Assembly (NCBI GenBank): GCA_003566395.1 | Contig: PXDL01000507.1 | Coordinates: 1-10,315, forward strand | Reading direction: 5' to 3' | DNA: 10,315 bases | Source: Balneolia bacterium | GTDB taxonomy: Bacteria > Bacteroidota > Rhodothermia > Balneolales > Cyclonatronaceae | Shown: positions 1-6,521 of the stretch, piece by piece | Layout of the letters: each line of letters opens with the position of its first letter | Position numbering within the stretch: position 1 is the stretch's first letter | Notes under the pieces: generated by a model | Seen by the model: the letters and a program-made list of their open reading frames with translations, nothing else | What the model was told of the DNA's origin: nothing | Database searches by the model: none | Made by a program: the position numbers and the translations under genes

Positions 1-353
1 CTCTTAATTTTCTCATTTTCCCCGTACCCGATCAGCCATTGCATATAGCATGGCTTGTCTTCATTAGTAACGGCAACATAGCAGGTCGGGATGTTTTCAT
101 CCACCATACCCTGTTGGCCGGAAATAATCCGGGGATTTACGGAAGGATCCAATAATATATCAACGTCATCCTTTCTGAGCGGACGAATTTGAATTTCTAT
201 GTTCGCGAAGGGTGCGCTGAATTCATCTTCCATATCTCGTTGAAGACCGAAAGAAACCGACCGGGAATGAAGCCTTTTCTTGAATTCTTTAGCTAAAACC
301 ATGAAATGGCCTTTCCGGATCAATTGGGACACATTTTGAAATTTTGAAGACAT
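1..353 (-). CDS. GNAT-like N-acetyltransferase, N-terminal part (cut by window edge)
   Basis: An open frame runs from ATG at 353 off the left edge, giving 117 codons without a stop. The protein begins MSSKFQNVSQLIRKG. A basic helical N-terminus ends in KKRLHSRS, followed by SFGLQRDM and then IEIQIRPLRKDDVDILL (about residues 52-68). The RPL-x-x-DD pattern opens many GNAT acetyltransferases, and this N-terminal layout resembles GNAT-like proteins I recall from polysaccharide loci. The acetyl-CoA-binding region would lie outside the window, so the fold assignment is tentative. Start choice is uncertain. ATG at 353 has no clear Shine-Dalgarno, and an in-frame stop lies at 381-383 upstream. An internal ATG at 302 has GGAAAGG seven bases before it. 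I prefer 353 because residues 1-30 fit the family. It is the sixth gene of the leftward operon, 33 bases after the GH18-like gene. A role in acetylating sugar precursors or polymer is inference. Confidence 0.6.
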   Translation of the reverse strand, partial: MSSKFQNVSQLIRKGHFMVLAKEFKKRLHSRSVSFGLQRDMEDEFSAPFANIEIQIRPLRKDDVDILLDPSVNPRIISGQQGMVDENIPTCYVAVTNEDKPCYMQWLIGYGENEKIK

Positions 354-386
354 ACGAGTTTGATTTAGACCGATGTTCGGTTACCG

Positions 387-1586
387 CTATTTCTGTTTAT
401 TTAGTTGAGATTTAACAACATCAAGAAGCGGGTTTGGGGATGAGTCTTGCTGGTAAAACCCGCCGCTGAGATCCCAAATCATGACACCTCCAAGCCTGTT
501 TCTTTTCGCATAATCCATTTTGGCGGAAATAGATGTTTCATTGTTGAAACTGATGAAGGTTCGGGGGTCCTCAAGATGCAAATACGCGGCCTGTGCATCT
601 TCATCCCACTCAAAAACCGAGAGGTCGTAGTTTTCACTCAATTCAGATATGGGCAGCGTGCTGTAGATAGATTGATCTTCGGTCGGCCAGCTTCCCCATT
701 TTTCAAGGAAATGGACATCTTCCCAGATTGCCCCGTAAAAACTGATCGTAAATCCGATTTTTAACCGGTCGATATCCGACGAAATCCATTCATTGACTCT
801 TTCATTTATTGATGGAAGGTATTTGCTTGTGTTTTCTAACATCAGGGTATTGTTACGCAAGGCAGACTGATGCCATGTTACCCATCCCCTCCAGGGTCTG
901 GCCATCTCGAAGGTCAGAATATTTATCTGATCGAAATGCTGATGAAGTTCACTAAAAAGTGAACTCAAACCGGAGGTATTAGGTACCCCCGCAGTTAAAA
1001 GGGGCCTGTTGTTTTGGCTTGTTCTGAGGGTATCGAACGTAGCGCTGAGCTGGTTTACAAACTCCTTGTAATTTGCGAAATCACCCGGCTCAATGGGGGT
1101 CATGTTCAGGCTCACCCCGTCAAAACCGTATTCGGTTATCAGATTTGAAATCGTGTTGATAAACTCGGTTCGGCTTGTATCGATGGCCGTACTAAACCCA
1201 TCGTAATTGCCTCCGCCTCCCACGCTGAACAGAATTTTGGTATTGTTTGCATGTGCGGCCGGCACGATAGCCTGCAATCTGTCCGAGTTGAAATTATGCC
1301 TGTGAACCGGATCAAGGCTTAGTGATGGCAAACCATTACCGGCAACATTGAGGGAGAAATAGGTCATGTGGGTCATCGCGTCCCAGTCAATCTCACTCGT
1401 GCGAATGATACCGCTGTTAATAAATTCGGTTTCGGGATTATGCTCCCATGAGACCAGGTATGCATTCACCCAGATATTTTCGTTGATCGGGATACCCGAG
1501 TTGTTATCAAATAAGTCACACGACATCAGAAAGGTTAAAACGGTGACTATAATTAAACTTCCTAATAGTTTCTGTTTCATGATCAT
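387..1586 (-). CDS. GH18-like glycoside hydrolase lipoprotein with degenerate active site
   Basis: This is a 399-residue secreted lipoprotein. A hydrophobic signal (residues 7-22) ends in LMSC, with Cys23 as the likely lipidation site. The rest fits a GH18 TIM barrel: FSVGGGGNY at 120-128 (the SxGG strand), YGFDGVSLNMT at 153-163 (the DGxDxDxE strand), INILTFEMA at 221-229 (the substrate-binding tyrosine strand) and GGVMIWDLSGG at 366-376 (the conserved Trp near the C-terminus). In active GH18 enzymes the second motif reads DGxDxDxE. Here it is D156-G-V-S159-L-N161-M-T163, so the second Asp, third Asp and catalytic Glu are Ser, Asn and Thr. Chitinase activity by the usual mechanism is therefore unlikely, and glycan binding is a reasonable inference. 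Starts at 1586 or 1580 (M3) are both possible, and neither has a good Shine-Dalgarno. It follows the WecA-like gene by 19 bases, so it may bind or process the exported polymer at the cell surface. Confidence 0.85.
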   Translation of the reverse strand: MIMKQKLLGSLIIVTVLTFLMSCDLFDNNSGIPINENIWVNAYLVSWEHNPETEFINSGIIRTSEIDWDAMTHMTYFSLNVAGNGLPSLSLDPVHRHNFNSDRLQAIVPAAHANNTKILFSVGGGGNYDGFSTAIDTSRTEFINTISNLITEYGFDGVSLNMTPIEPGDFANYKEFVNQLSATFDTLRTSQNNRPLLTAGVPNTSGLSSLFSELHQHFDQINILTFEMARPWRGWVTWHQSALRNNTLMLENTSKYLPSINERVNEWISSDIDRLKIGFTISFYGAIWEDVHFLEKWGSWPTEDQSIYSTLPISELSENYDLSVFEWDEDAQAAYLHLEDPRTFISFNNETSISAKMDYAKRNRLGGVMIWDLSGGFYQQDSSPNPLLDVVKSQLNKQK

Positions 1587-1605
1587 GGTGATATCATAGT
1601 TGAAA

Positions 1606-3540
1606 TTACATTGAGCTGACTGATTGTGCAGTTTCTATTCGTATTGCCTCTTCCCCGGTATCGGTATCTTTGACATCCTGAAGAGTGATATTCATTACTT
1701 TTATCGAGATTTTATTTTCTGAGGCTATGCTTCGAAGTCGTTTGAGGTTTTCACACCGGATTTCCTCATCGCACAAATAAATAGCGCCGATATTATGACT
1801 TCGATGCGTTTTCGGTAACACCCAATGCCCGCCCAGGATGGGATATCCATAGATAAGTTTTCCCTCAAGGTTTGGATCATCATCCAGGAAACCGATGACC
1901 TTAAGGTCATTTCGGGAAGAGTTTATAATCTTTTGAAGAATCAGCGTGCCATATTCACCGGCGCCATAAATCAATACTTTCTTCCCCGTTTTCTTGTCTC
2001 TGTTGAACCAAAAACTCAGGGCCTGATACGCAATTCTGTACACGAACAGCAGCGTTAAAAGGAAATAAAAGTTGAAGATCAAAAACTGGATTACTTCAAT
2101 CATGGTGAGATATTCCGTGAGCAGGAACACGATACCCGTTAATCCCACCGCAGAACCGATAGAAGCCGTTATGTGGAGCGCGTTGGCTATGCCAAGCTGG
2201 TTCATTTTTTCACGATAAAGACCTGTAACCCAAAAAGTTGCAAGCTGAACCGGAAGTACAAGTGCGAGAGTAAAAGCAAAGTTGAGGTGTTCAAGGGAAA
2301 CCGGATTTAGCAGATAAACCAGTGCATAGCTTAGGGAATAGGAAGTGATTATAAACACGATGTCGGCCACACATATCCACTGGGCTTGTTTCCGGATCCA
2401 CTTTTTATAGAATGGCATCATCAACCCGTTGTTGAAGATGGCCATTTCGTAGTAGCTAAGTTTTTTAATAAAGATGAAGAGAATGAGCCCGAGAGCGAAT
2501 GCGATTGTTACAGATTTTTGAAAGGAATCTATTTCCGTAAAAAGAAATGCGCTAAAGGCAAAAAACATGGAGACCATGTACAGTACCAAAACGGCGCTTC
2601 TATGGCTGAACCCCAAAGACAGAAGCCGGTGATGAATATGTGATTTATCGGGGGTAAACATCCCGTTAATCCGGCCAAGCGTGGATTGAGAAGGTGCTTC
2701 GGTACCTTTGTTGAGGAAACTACCGATCAACCTTCTGGCCATGGAAACCAGCGTATCGGTAATAGGAAGTGCAAGCACCAGAATTGGAAGCAATACGGCA
2801 AATCCGGTTGTAATCTTAGACGTGCTCTGTATTGAAAGAAGGGCAAGGGCGAAGCCGATCACCAGACTGCCGGAATCCCCGAGAAATATCTTGGCCGGAT
2901 TAAAATTATATCGCAAAAAACCGACCAATGATCCTGCAATCACCGCCGAAAAGATGGCCGCCCCGATTTGTCCGGATAAAGAGGTAATCAAAAATATGGA
3001 AGTACACGCAATTACGGCAACTCCCGATGCCAAACCATCCAGCCCGTCAATCAGGTTGAATGCATTGGTGATGCCTACAATCCAGAGAACGGTAATGGGC
3101 AGATCAAGAATACCGATATCAAGCACACCGCTGCCGAGCAGATTCGTAATATTTGATATCTGAAATCCGGCAAAATAGATAATTCCGGCCAGTACGAACT
3201 GGACGCCGAACTTCACTTCGGATGAAAGTGGTTTGAGGTCGTCCAGGAAACCAAGCCCGAACAGGGCCACGAAACAGACAATTACTATGGGTGTGGTGTA
3301 GCTCCCGTCGAAAAGGTTGGGAAGTGTGTCCGAAAACAAAAAATACAGGGCCAGAACAGATACGGTAACGCTCAGTACCACGGCCAGTCCTCCGATTCTC
3401 GGCATTACTTTGGTATGGACCTTGCGTTCTCCGGGTGCATCGGTCGCACCTATCCTATTTGCAAATCTGATAACCATAGGGGTAAGCAGCAAAGAAAGCA
3501 ACAGCGGGAGTAAAAATGCTATGGTGTACAGGGGCGTCAT
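1606..3540 (-). CDS. WecA/MraY-type polyprenyl-phosphate sugar-1-phosphate transferase fused to a CapD/WbaP-like membrane and Rossmann module
   Basis: This 644-residue integral membrane protein most likely starts polysaccharide synthesis by moving a sugar-1-phosphate from a UDP-sugar to undecaprenyl phosphate. Residues 1-360 are WecA-like, with about ten or eleven membrane segments. The family motifs are FLDDLKPL (98-105), NAFNLIDGLDGLA (159-171, catalytic Asp loop), FLGDSGSL (219-226) and SHIHHRLL (300-307). Residues 385-505 hold further hydrophobic segments. Residues 519-575 form a Rossmann-like domain with KVLIYGAGEYG (521-531, GxGxxG) and IGFLDDDP (549-556). This is typical of the N-terminal part of CapD/FlaA1-type dehydratases and WbaP/WcaJ transferases (CoA_binding_3-like). 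The protein stops there, with no dehydratase or Bac_transf domain. ATG at 3540 is supported by AAGG six bases upstream. A typical WecA is about 350-370 residues, so the second half is an added module. The sugar cannot be told from sequence. Confidence 0.9.
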   Translation of the reverse strand: MTPLYTIAFLLPLLLSLLLTPMVIRFANRIGATDAPGERKVHTKVMPRIGGLAVVLSVTVSVLALYFLFSDTLPNLFDGSYTTPIVIVCFVALFGLGFLDDLKPLSSEVKFGVQFVLAGIIYFAGFQISNITNLLGSGVLDIGILDLPITVLWIVGITNAFNLIDGLDGLASGVAVIACTSIFLITSLSGQIGAAIFSAVIAGSLVGFLRYNFNPAKIFLGDSGSLVIGFALALLSIQSTSKITTGFAVLLPILVLALPITDTLVSMARRLIGSFLNKGTEAPSQSTLGRINGMFTPDKSHIHHRLLSLGFSHRSAVLVLYMVSMFFAFSAFLFTEIDSFQKSVTIAFALGLILFIFIKKLSYYEMAIFNNGLMMPFYKKWIRKQAQWICVADIVFIITSYSLSYALVYLLNPVSLEHLNFAFTLALVLPVQLATFWVTGLYREKMNQLGIANALHITASIGSAVGLTGIVFLLTEYLTMIEVIQFLIFNFYFLLTLLFVYRIAYQALSFWFNRDKKTGKKVLIYGAGEYGTLILQKIINSSRNDLKVIGFLDDDPNLEGKLIYGYPILGGHWVLPKTHRSHNIGAIYLCDEEIRCENLKRLRSIASENKISIKVMNITLQDVKDTDTGEEAIRIETAQSVSSM

Positions 3541-3585
3541 AGGTAGCCTTACAAACAGTTAGAAATATTGATCATTAATTGGTGT

Positions 3586-4410
3586 TCATTCGTTTTGATA
3601 GGGTAGTTGCCAGTTCATCGAAAAAGGAAGATGATGCAGCTCAATAAGCGAGCCCTGCGAAAGCAGCGCGCCCTGAAATATGGCGTTCTTTAGTTGCCGG
3701 ACATTACCGGGCCATCTGTAGGAGATGCATTCACGCATGGCCTCATCCGTAATGCCGAGAGTGTCCCATTTGGGTTCGGAAATCCTGGCCTCATTAATAA
3801 ATGTCTCTATAAATGAAGGAATATCCTCTCGTCTTTCACGGAGCGGAGGCAGCATGATAGACACGGGGTTAAGCAACTTCAGGAGCTTGCTCCATACCTC
3901 TGTTTTCATGAATTGCTGATACGTATCCTGACTTATTGAAATGATTAGCCGGGGCGATGTTGCAAAATTATAGCGAAAGAGCTGATTGCATCCATGAATG
4001 TAGGAGTCGATGATATTCAGCTTAAAAGCGGTTGACAGCTCGGAAAATTTGTTGAGATAAAGGATGCCGTTACTCGCTTTTTCCAGCACATCAAATCTTA
4101 GGGTAAGGTGCTCATTTTCAACACGGACCTGCTCCCAAAACGCTTCTTTAAATTCATCCTCGTTGGTATTCATACAGTAGTATGAATGAAAGGGTCCTTT
4201 TGCTCTGCTGCTGTTTCTGTGAATGGCATGGGCTAAACTCTTTTTCCCGACTCCAATTTCACCGATCAAAACCAAATGCTTGTCCAGGTGTGCAATGCCT
4301 TTCACTTTTTGGAAAATATCTTCCATTAACGGACTCTTGGTCTGAAAGCAGCATTCAGCGTCAATCAGTCTGCTTTGTCTGTAATCGATACTTTCTTTTA
4401 CTGCTTGCAT
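3586..4410 (-). CDS. Degenerate sigma-54-activator-like AAA+ protein without GAFTGA loop or DNA-binding domain
   Basis: The 274-residue protein is a lone AAA+ domain of the bacterial enhancer-binding protein family. Conserved parts are Walker A GEIGVGKKSLA (50-60, Lys56), the arginine-finger region LPPLRERREDIPSF (187-200) and sensor II YRWPGNVRQLKNAI (231-244). Several hallmarks are missing. The sigma-54-contacting GAFTGA loop expected around residues 85-105 is absent. Walker B, normally LFLDE, reads LYLNK (117-121), so both acidic residues are lost. No receiver, GAF or PAS domain precedes it, and it ends about 30 residues after sensor II with no Fis-type helix-turn-helix. It may still bind ATP or join a mixed ring, but ATP hydrolysis and direct sigma-54 activation look unlikely. 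It sits 4 bases after the barrel gene and 45 before the WecA-like gene. Both operons of the locus have sigma-54-like promoters, so modulating a full activator encoded elsewhere is a plausible inference. No clear Shine-Dalgarno is seen. Confidence 0.8.
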   Translation of the reverse strand: MQAVKESIDYRQSRLIDAECCFQTKSPLMEDIFQKVKGIAHLDKHLVLIGEIGVGKKSLAHAIHRNSSRAKGPFHSYYCMNTNEDEFKEAFWEQVRVENEHLTLRFDVLEKASNGILYLNKFSELSTAFKLNIIDSYIHGCNQLFRYNFATSPRLIISISQDTYQQFMKTEVWSKLLKLLNPVSIMLPPLRERREDIPSFIETFINEARISEPKWDTLGITDEAMRECISYRWPGNVRQLKNAIFQGALLSQGSLIELHHLPFSMNWQLPYQNE

Positions 4411-4414
4411 TATA

Positions 4415-5395
4415 TTAGAGTTGAATAGTTAAGCCGATCTGATGAAACTGATTTCCGGTTAAATGGGTAGGCGCAATCATATAGTCGAAACGGAACATAC
4501 CTGCCTTTGTACCCAGACCCATCCGTGGTTGAAACGTTCTTTGGTCGAAATTGACCATCACTCCGCCCCTGACGTAGATATATGAGACCGGTATGATTTC
4601 AACACCCGCTTTATACCACAACCCTTCCTCACCGAATCTTTTTTCGTTAGCAAACGACATGGAAAGGTAGGTTCTGTCTCTTAACGGGTAGTGAAAGGTT
4701 ATACCTATCTCAAGGCGTTGTCTTGCCAGTTGGCTGCCAAGGGTTGTGAGTCCGGTTTCGATGATATCATAGTAGGTATCATTTCCTAATCCACGGAAAA
4801 CCAATCCATAGGAAATCGGGCCGTCCGGGGCGTAAACCAAACCTATATCTGCAAAATAATTCCAGTATCGTGCATCTGCATTATCATGTGCGGTTGTATA
4901 GGAGATACTCTGAAGTGCACCTAAACTAAAGTTTTCACTGAAAGCAATTGCATAAGCCAGTTCGGCCCGGTAGGTTCGTATATCCGGCTCAGGTAATGAG
5001 CCCGTGTTCGTGAACGGCAGAAAATCAAACCCACGATGAATGAAGCCGAATCGGGTAGTTATATGATGAAGACCGTGGGATAGGGTTGGCAGCGTCAGAT
5101 CGTGGTGCATGAGATTGTTGCCCCAGTTGTGGTTGGAGTTGTACTGAATGAACATCTGTCCGTCCGACAATCCCGAGAGCGCTGCGTTTATACCTATAGA
5201 CGGGCTTCCATACGCATCCGCAATCGTAGTGTTTGCCATGGAAAGCGAACGGGTATCAACCATTTGGCTGGGCAGAACGCCCTTATTATCATCGCTGTTT
5301 TCGCTTTGTGCCATTGCCTGATTTTGGCAAAAAAGCATCACGCATATTGCGAGTATAATGCAGGGTTGGATACAAGGTGTGAAAATGTTTTTCAT
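4415..5395 (-). CDS. PorV/PorQ-like outer-membrane beta-barrel protein
   Basis: With the start at 5395 the protein has 326 residues. It opens with a signal peptide (basic MKN, then hydrophobic to about residue 23) and a probable cleavage after AMA at residue 29. The mature part carries VDTRSLSMANTTIADAYGS and then GINAALSGL. These match the usual opening of PorV/PorQ and UPF0164-like barrels (R-x-x-x-M-G-x-A-x-x-A, then NPAxL). Alternating polar/aromatic strands with glycine turns follow, ending in HQIGLTIQL as a last strand. The frame is open up to 5461, adding 22 residues from another ATG. I reject that start because it overlaps the preceding gene and buries the signal peptide, whereas ATG at 5395 lies one base after the export gene's stop and suggests translational coupling. 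Its position between the export lipoprotein and the synthesis genes suggests an outer-membrane partner for export or surface attachment. That role is inference. Confidence 0.75.
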   Translation of the reverse strand: MKNIFTPCIQPCIILAICVMLFCQNQAMAQSENSDDNKGVLPSQMVDTRSLSMANTTIADAYGSPSIGINAALSGLSDGQMFIQYNSNHNWGNNLMHHDLTLPTLSHGLHHITTRFGFIHRGFDFLPFTNTGSLPEPDIRTYRAELAYAIAFSENFSLGALQSISYTTAHDNADARYWNYFADIGLVYAPDGPISYGLVFRGLGNDTYYDIIETGLTTLGSQLARQRLEIGITFHYPLRDRTYLSMSFANEKRFGEEGLWYKAGVEIIPVSYIYVRGGVMVNFDQRTFQPRMGLGTKAGMFRFDYMIAPTHLTGNQFHQIGLTIQL

Positions 5396-5396
5396 G

Positions 5397-6110
5397 TTAA
5401 TTGAACACTCTAAAAATTCCGAATAGGATGATGACATCTCGTAAAAATTCCGACATTTCACGAACTACATTTTCTTTCTTGGGCACGTACACGATATCGC
5501 CGGGACGCACCAGAATGTCGGGCGAATTCATTTGGCCCGATTCCAAGTAGTCGAACAGGTTAATCGTCACGTAATTTTCAGGCCCGGATTGGCGGTAAAG
5601 CTTTACTTTCTTGAGATTTGCATCTTCCGTAGTGCCGCCGGCCGTAGAGATAATTCTGAAGATGGAGGTCTGATCCATAACCGGATAATTGTCCGGACTG
5701 GCAACCATTCCGAGTACGGAAACTATCAGGGTATCTGTATTCCGAATCGAGATGGTAAGATTTATCTCATCTCGTATATACTCCCCCAGTTTGCCTTCAA
5801 GGTCTCTTTTCAGTTCCTCCTGTGTAAGGCCTGCAACGACAATCTCTCCAACAAGAGGTATGGCGATGGTGCCGAGCTTTGAAACCGTGGTTAGCGTATT
5901 GAAACTCGGCTGTTCCCACACCAGAATTTCTATTTCATCACCCGGCCGCAAAACATAGGTACCCTCCGATTCCGGATGTTGCTGTTCGACTGCACTTGAC
6001 GGCTGAGGCTGATGATCAGAAGGCAACTCGCGAGATGAAGTACATGCCTGGGTCATTATCAAAACAAGGATAATGAAAGGTGTTATGTAGGATTGTCGTT
6101 TGATTCTCAT
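5397..6110 (-). CDS. Outer-membrane polysaccharide export lipoprotein, Wza/GumB (OPX) family
   Basis: This 237-residue protein is the exit component for capsular or exopolysaccharide. The signal peptide (residues 9-22) ends in MTQAC, with Cys23 as the probable lipidation site, followed by a Ser/Pro/Gln-rich linker (24-48). The polysaccharide export domain starts at YVLRPGDEIEILVWEQP (52-68) and includes GTIAIPLVGEIVVAGLTQEEL (80-100). An SLBB-type domain follows from about 130 (SVLGMVASPDNYPVM) to ILVRPGDIVYVPKK (189-202). The last 30 residues (208-237) are predicted helical and amphipathic or hydrophobic, ending FGIFRVFN, like the C-terminal helix that builds the Wza outer-membrane pore. The protein is shorter than E. 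coli Wza (about 380 residues), in the range of GumB-type members. It is the first gene of the leftward operon, with a predicted sigma-54-type promoter 50-70 bases upstream. ATG at 6110 has only a weak Shine-Dalgarno. Confidence 0.92.
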   Translation of the reverse strand: MRIKRQSYITPFIILVLIMTQACTSSRELPSDHQPQPSSAVEQQHPESEGTYVLRPGDEIEILVWEQPSFNTLTTVSKLGTIAIPLVGEIVVAGLTQEELKRDLEGKLGEYIRDEINLTISIRNTDTLIVSVLGMVASPDNYPVMDQTSIFRIISTAGGTTEDANLKKVKLYRQSGPENYVTINLFDYLESGQMNSPDILVRPGDIVYVPKKENVVREMSEFLRDVIILFGIFRVFN

Positions 6111-6160
6111 AAGGTTGAAAGCTTCTGATATTTTATAGTTTGATCGTCCGGCTTCCAGGG

Positions 6161-6178
6161 TTACAACAAATATGCCAA
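6161..6178 (-). promoter_or_regulatory. Predicted sigma-54 (-24/-12) promoter for the leftward operon
   Basis: Read on the minus strand, the site is TTGGCATATTTGTTGTAA. The GG of the -24 box is separated from the G of the -12 box by exactly ten bases, as in sigma-54 promoters (consensus TTGGCAC-N5-TTGCA). Deviations are GCAT for GCAC and TTGT for TTGC. The implied transcription start is near 6151, about 40 bases before the export gene's ATG at 6110. The match is imperfect, but the second candidate on the other side of the region shares its layout and its -12 box. Confidence 0.55.
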
Positions 6179-6382
6179 AGAAAATACCAGGCCGCTTTTC
6201 AACTCCTATCTTATTGAAATTACAACATATAATAAATTACGAGACTGTTAGACAGAAGGGGTAATTCAGGCCGGGCTTATAACAATAGAGTAGTAAATGC
6301 ACATAAGGTGATACGGGTTGGGTAAATACGATGCGATTCTGAAGAAGGCGTGATTGAAGGATACACGAGAGAAAAATAATTA

Positions 6383-6401
6383 AGGGTCATAATAAGGCCC
6401 T
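6383..6401. repeat. Imperfect inverted repeat, possible activator site
   Basis: AGGGTC (6383-6388) faces GGCCCT (6396-6401) across a seven-base spacer, matching at five of six positions. Its centre is about 62 bases upstream of the -24 box of the rightward promoter candidate. It could be an operator or enhancer half-site. Such short repeats also arise by chance, and no downstream T-tract suggests a terminator. Confidence 0.25.
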
Positions 6402-6451
6402 ATGCGTCTTTAATGCCGATTTCCGGTTTATGGCTTTGCTAAAGTTCAACC

Positions 6452-6469
6452 TTGGCACAGCAATTGTAA
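6452..6469 (+). promoter_or_regulatory. Predicted sigma-54 (-24/-12) promoter for the rightward operon
   Basis: The site is TTGGCACAGCAATTGTAA. The -24 box TTGGCAC is perfect, and the ten-base gap between the two key dinucleotides is exact. The -12 box reads TTGTA instead of TTGCA. The implied transcription start is near 6479, giving a leader of about 43 bases before ATG at 6522. An AGGA Shine-Dalgarno lies at 6510-6513. A sigma-54 promoter implies dependence on RpoN and an ATP-hydrolysing activator, neither of which is encoded intact in the window. Confidence 0.65.
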
Positions 6470-6521
6470 ATCTCTATCTGTAATTCAATTTCACCCTTTC
6501 AAATTCTTCAGGATAAAATCT

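Larger units (their letters stand above)
6111..6521. promoter_or_regulatory. Divergent intergenic control region between the two operons
   Basis: This 411-base stretch separates the two divergent operons and contains no convincing gene. Each end has a sigma-54-type promoter candidate pointing outward (6161-6178 and 6452-6469). The middle, about 270 bases, is rich in A and T around 6205-6240 and is long enough to hold binding sites for a DNA-looping activator. It contains an imperfect inverted repeat at 6383-6401. It also has a scatter of AATTAC/GTAATT words (6218-6223, 6235-6240, 6261-6266, 6480-6485). No exact Bacteroidota-type TAnnTTTG -7 box was found at a useful distance from either start codon. 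Confidence 0.7.

Noticed and set aside
1932..1953. TGGCACG on the minus strand within the WecA-like gene.
   Set aside because: The -24 box is perfect, but the base pair at -12 (TTCTT) does not fit, and the site is inside a coding region.
2708..3163. A plus-strand open frame of 151 codons opposite the WecA-like gene.
   Set aside because: It mirrors a strongly conserved membrane enzyme on the other strand, and its product shows no recognisable domain or membrane pattern.
4723..4740. TTGGCAGCCAACTGGCAA on the minus strand as an internal sigma-54 promoter ahead of the AAA+ gene.
   Set aside because: Spacing is right and the -12 box ends in GGC, but it lies within the barrel coding region about 300 bases from the AAA+ start, and the -12 box lacks TTG. 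It is kept here only as a weak possibility.
5396..5461. A 22-residue upstream extension of the barrel protein from ATG at 5461.
   Set aside because: It overlaps the end of the export gene and would place a polar stretch before a clear signal peptide. ATG at 5395 directly follows the preceding stop.
6111..6521. Possible small protein or structured RNA in the divergent region.
   Set aside because: No open frame with a start, ribosome site and reasonable length was found, and no strong stem-loop or riboswitch-like pattern was recognised by eye.
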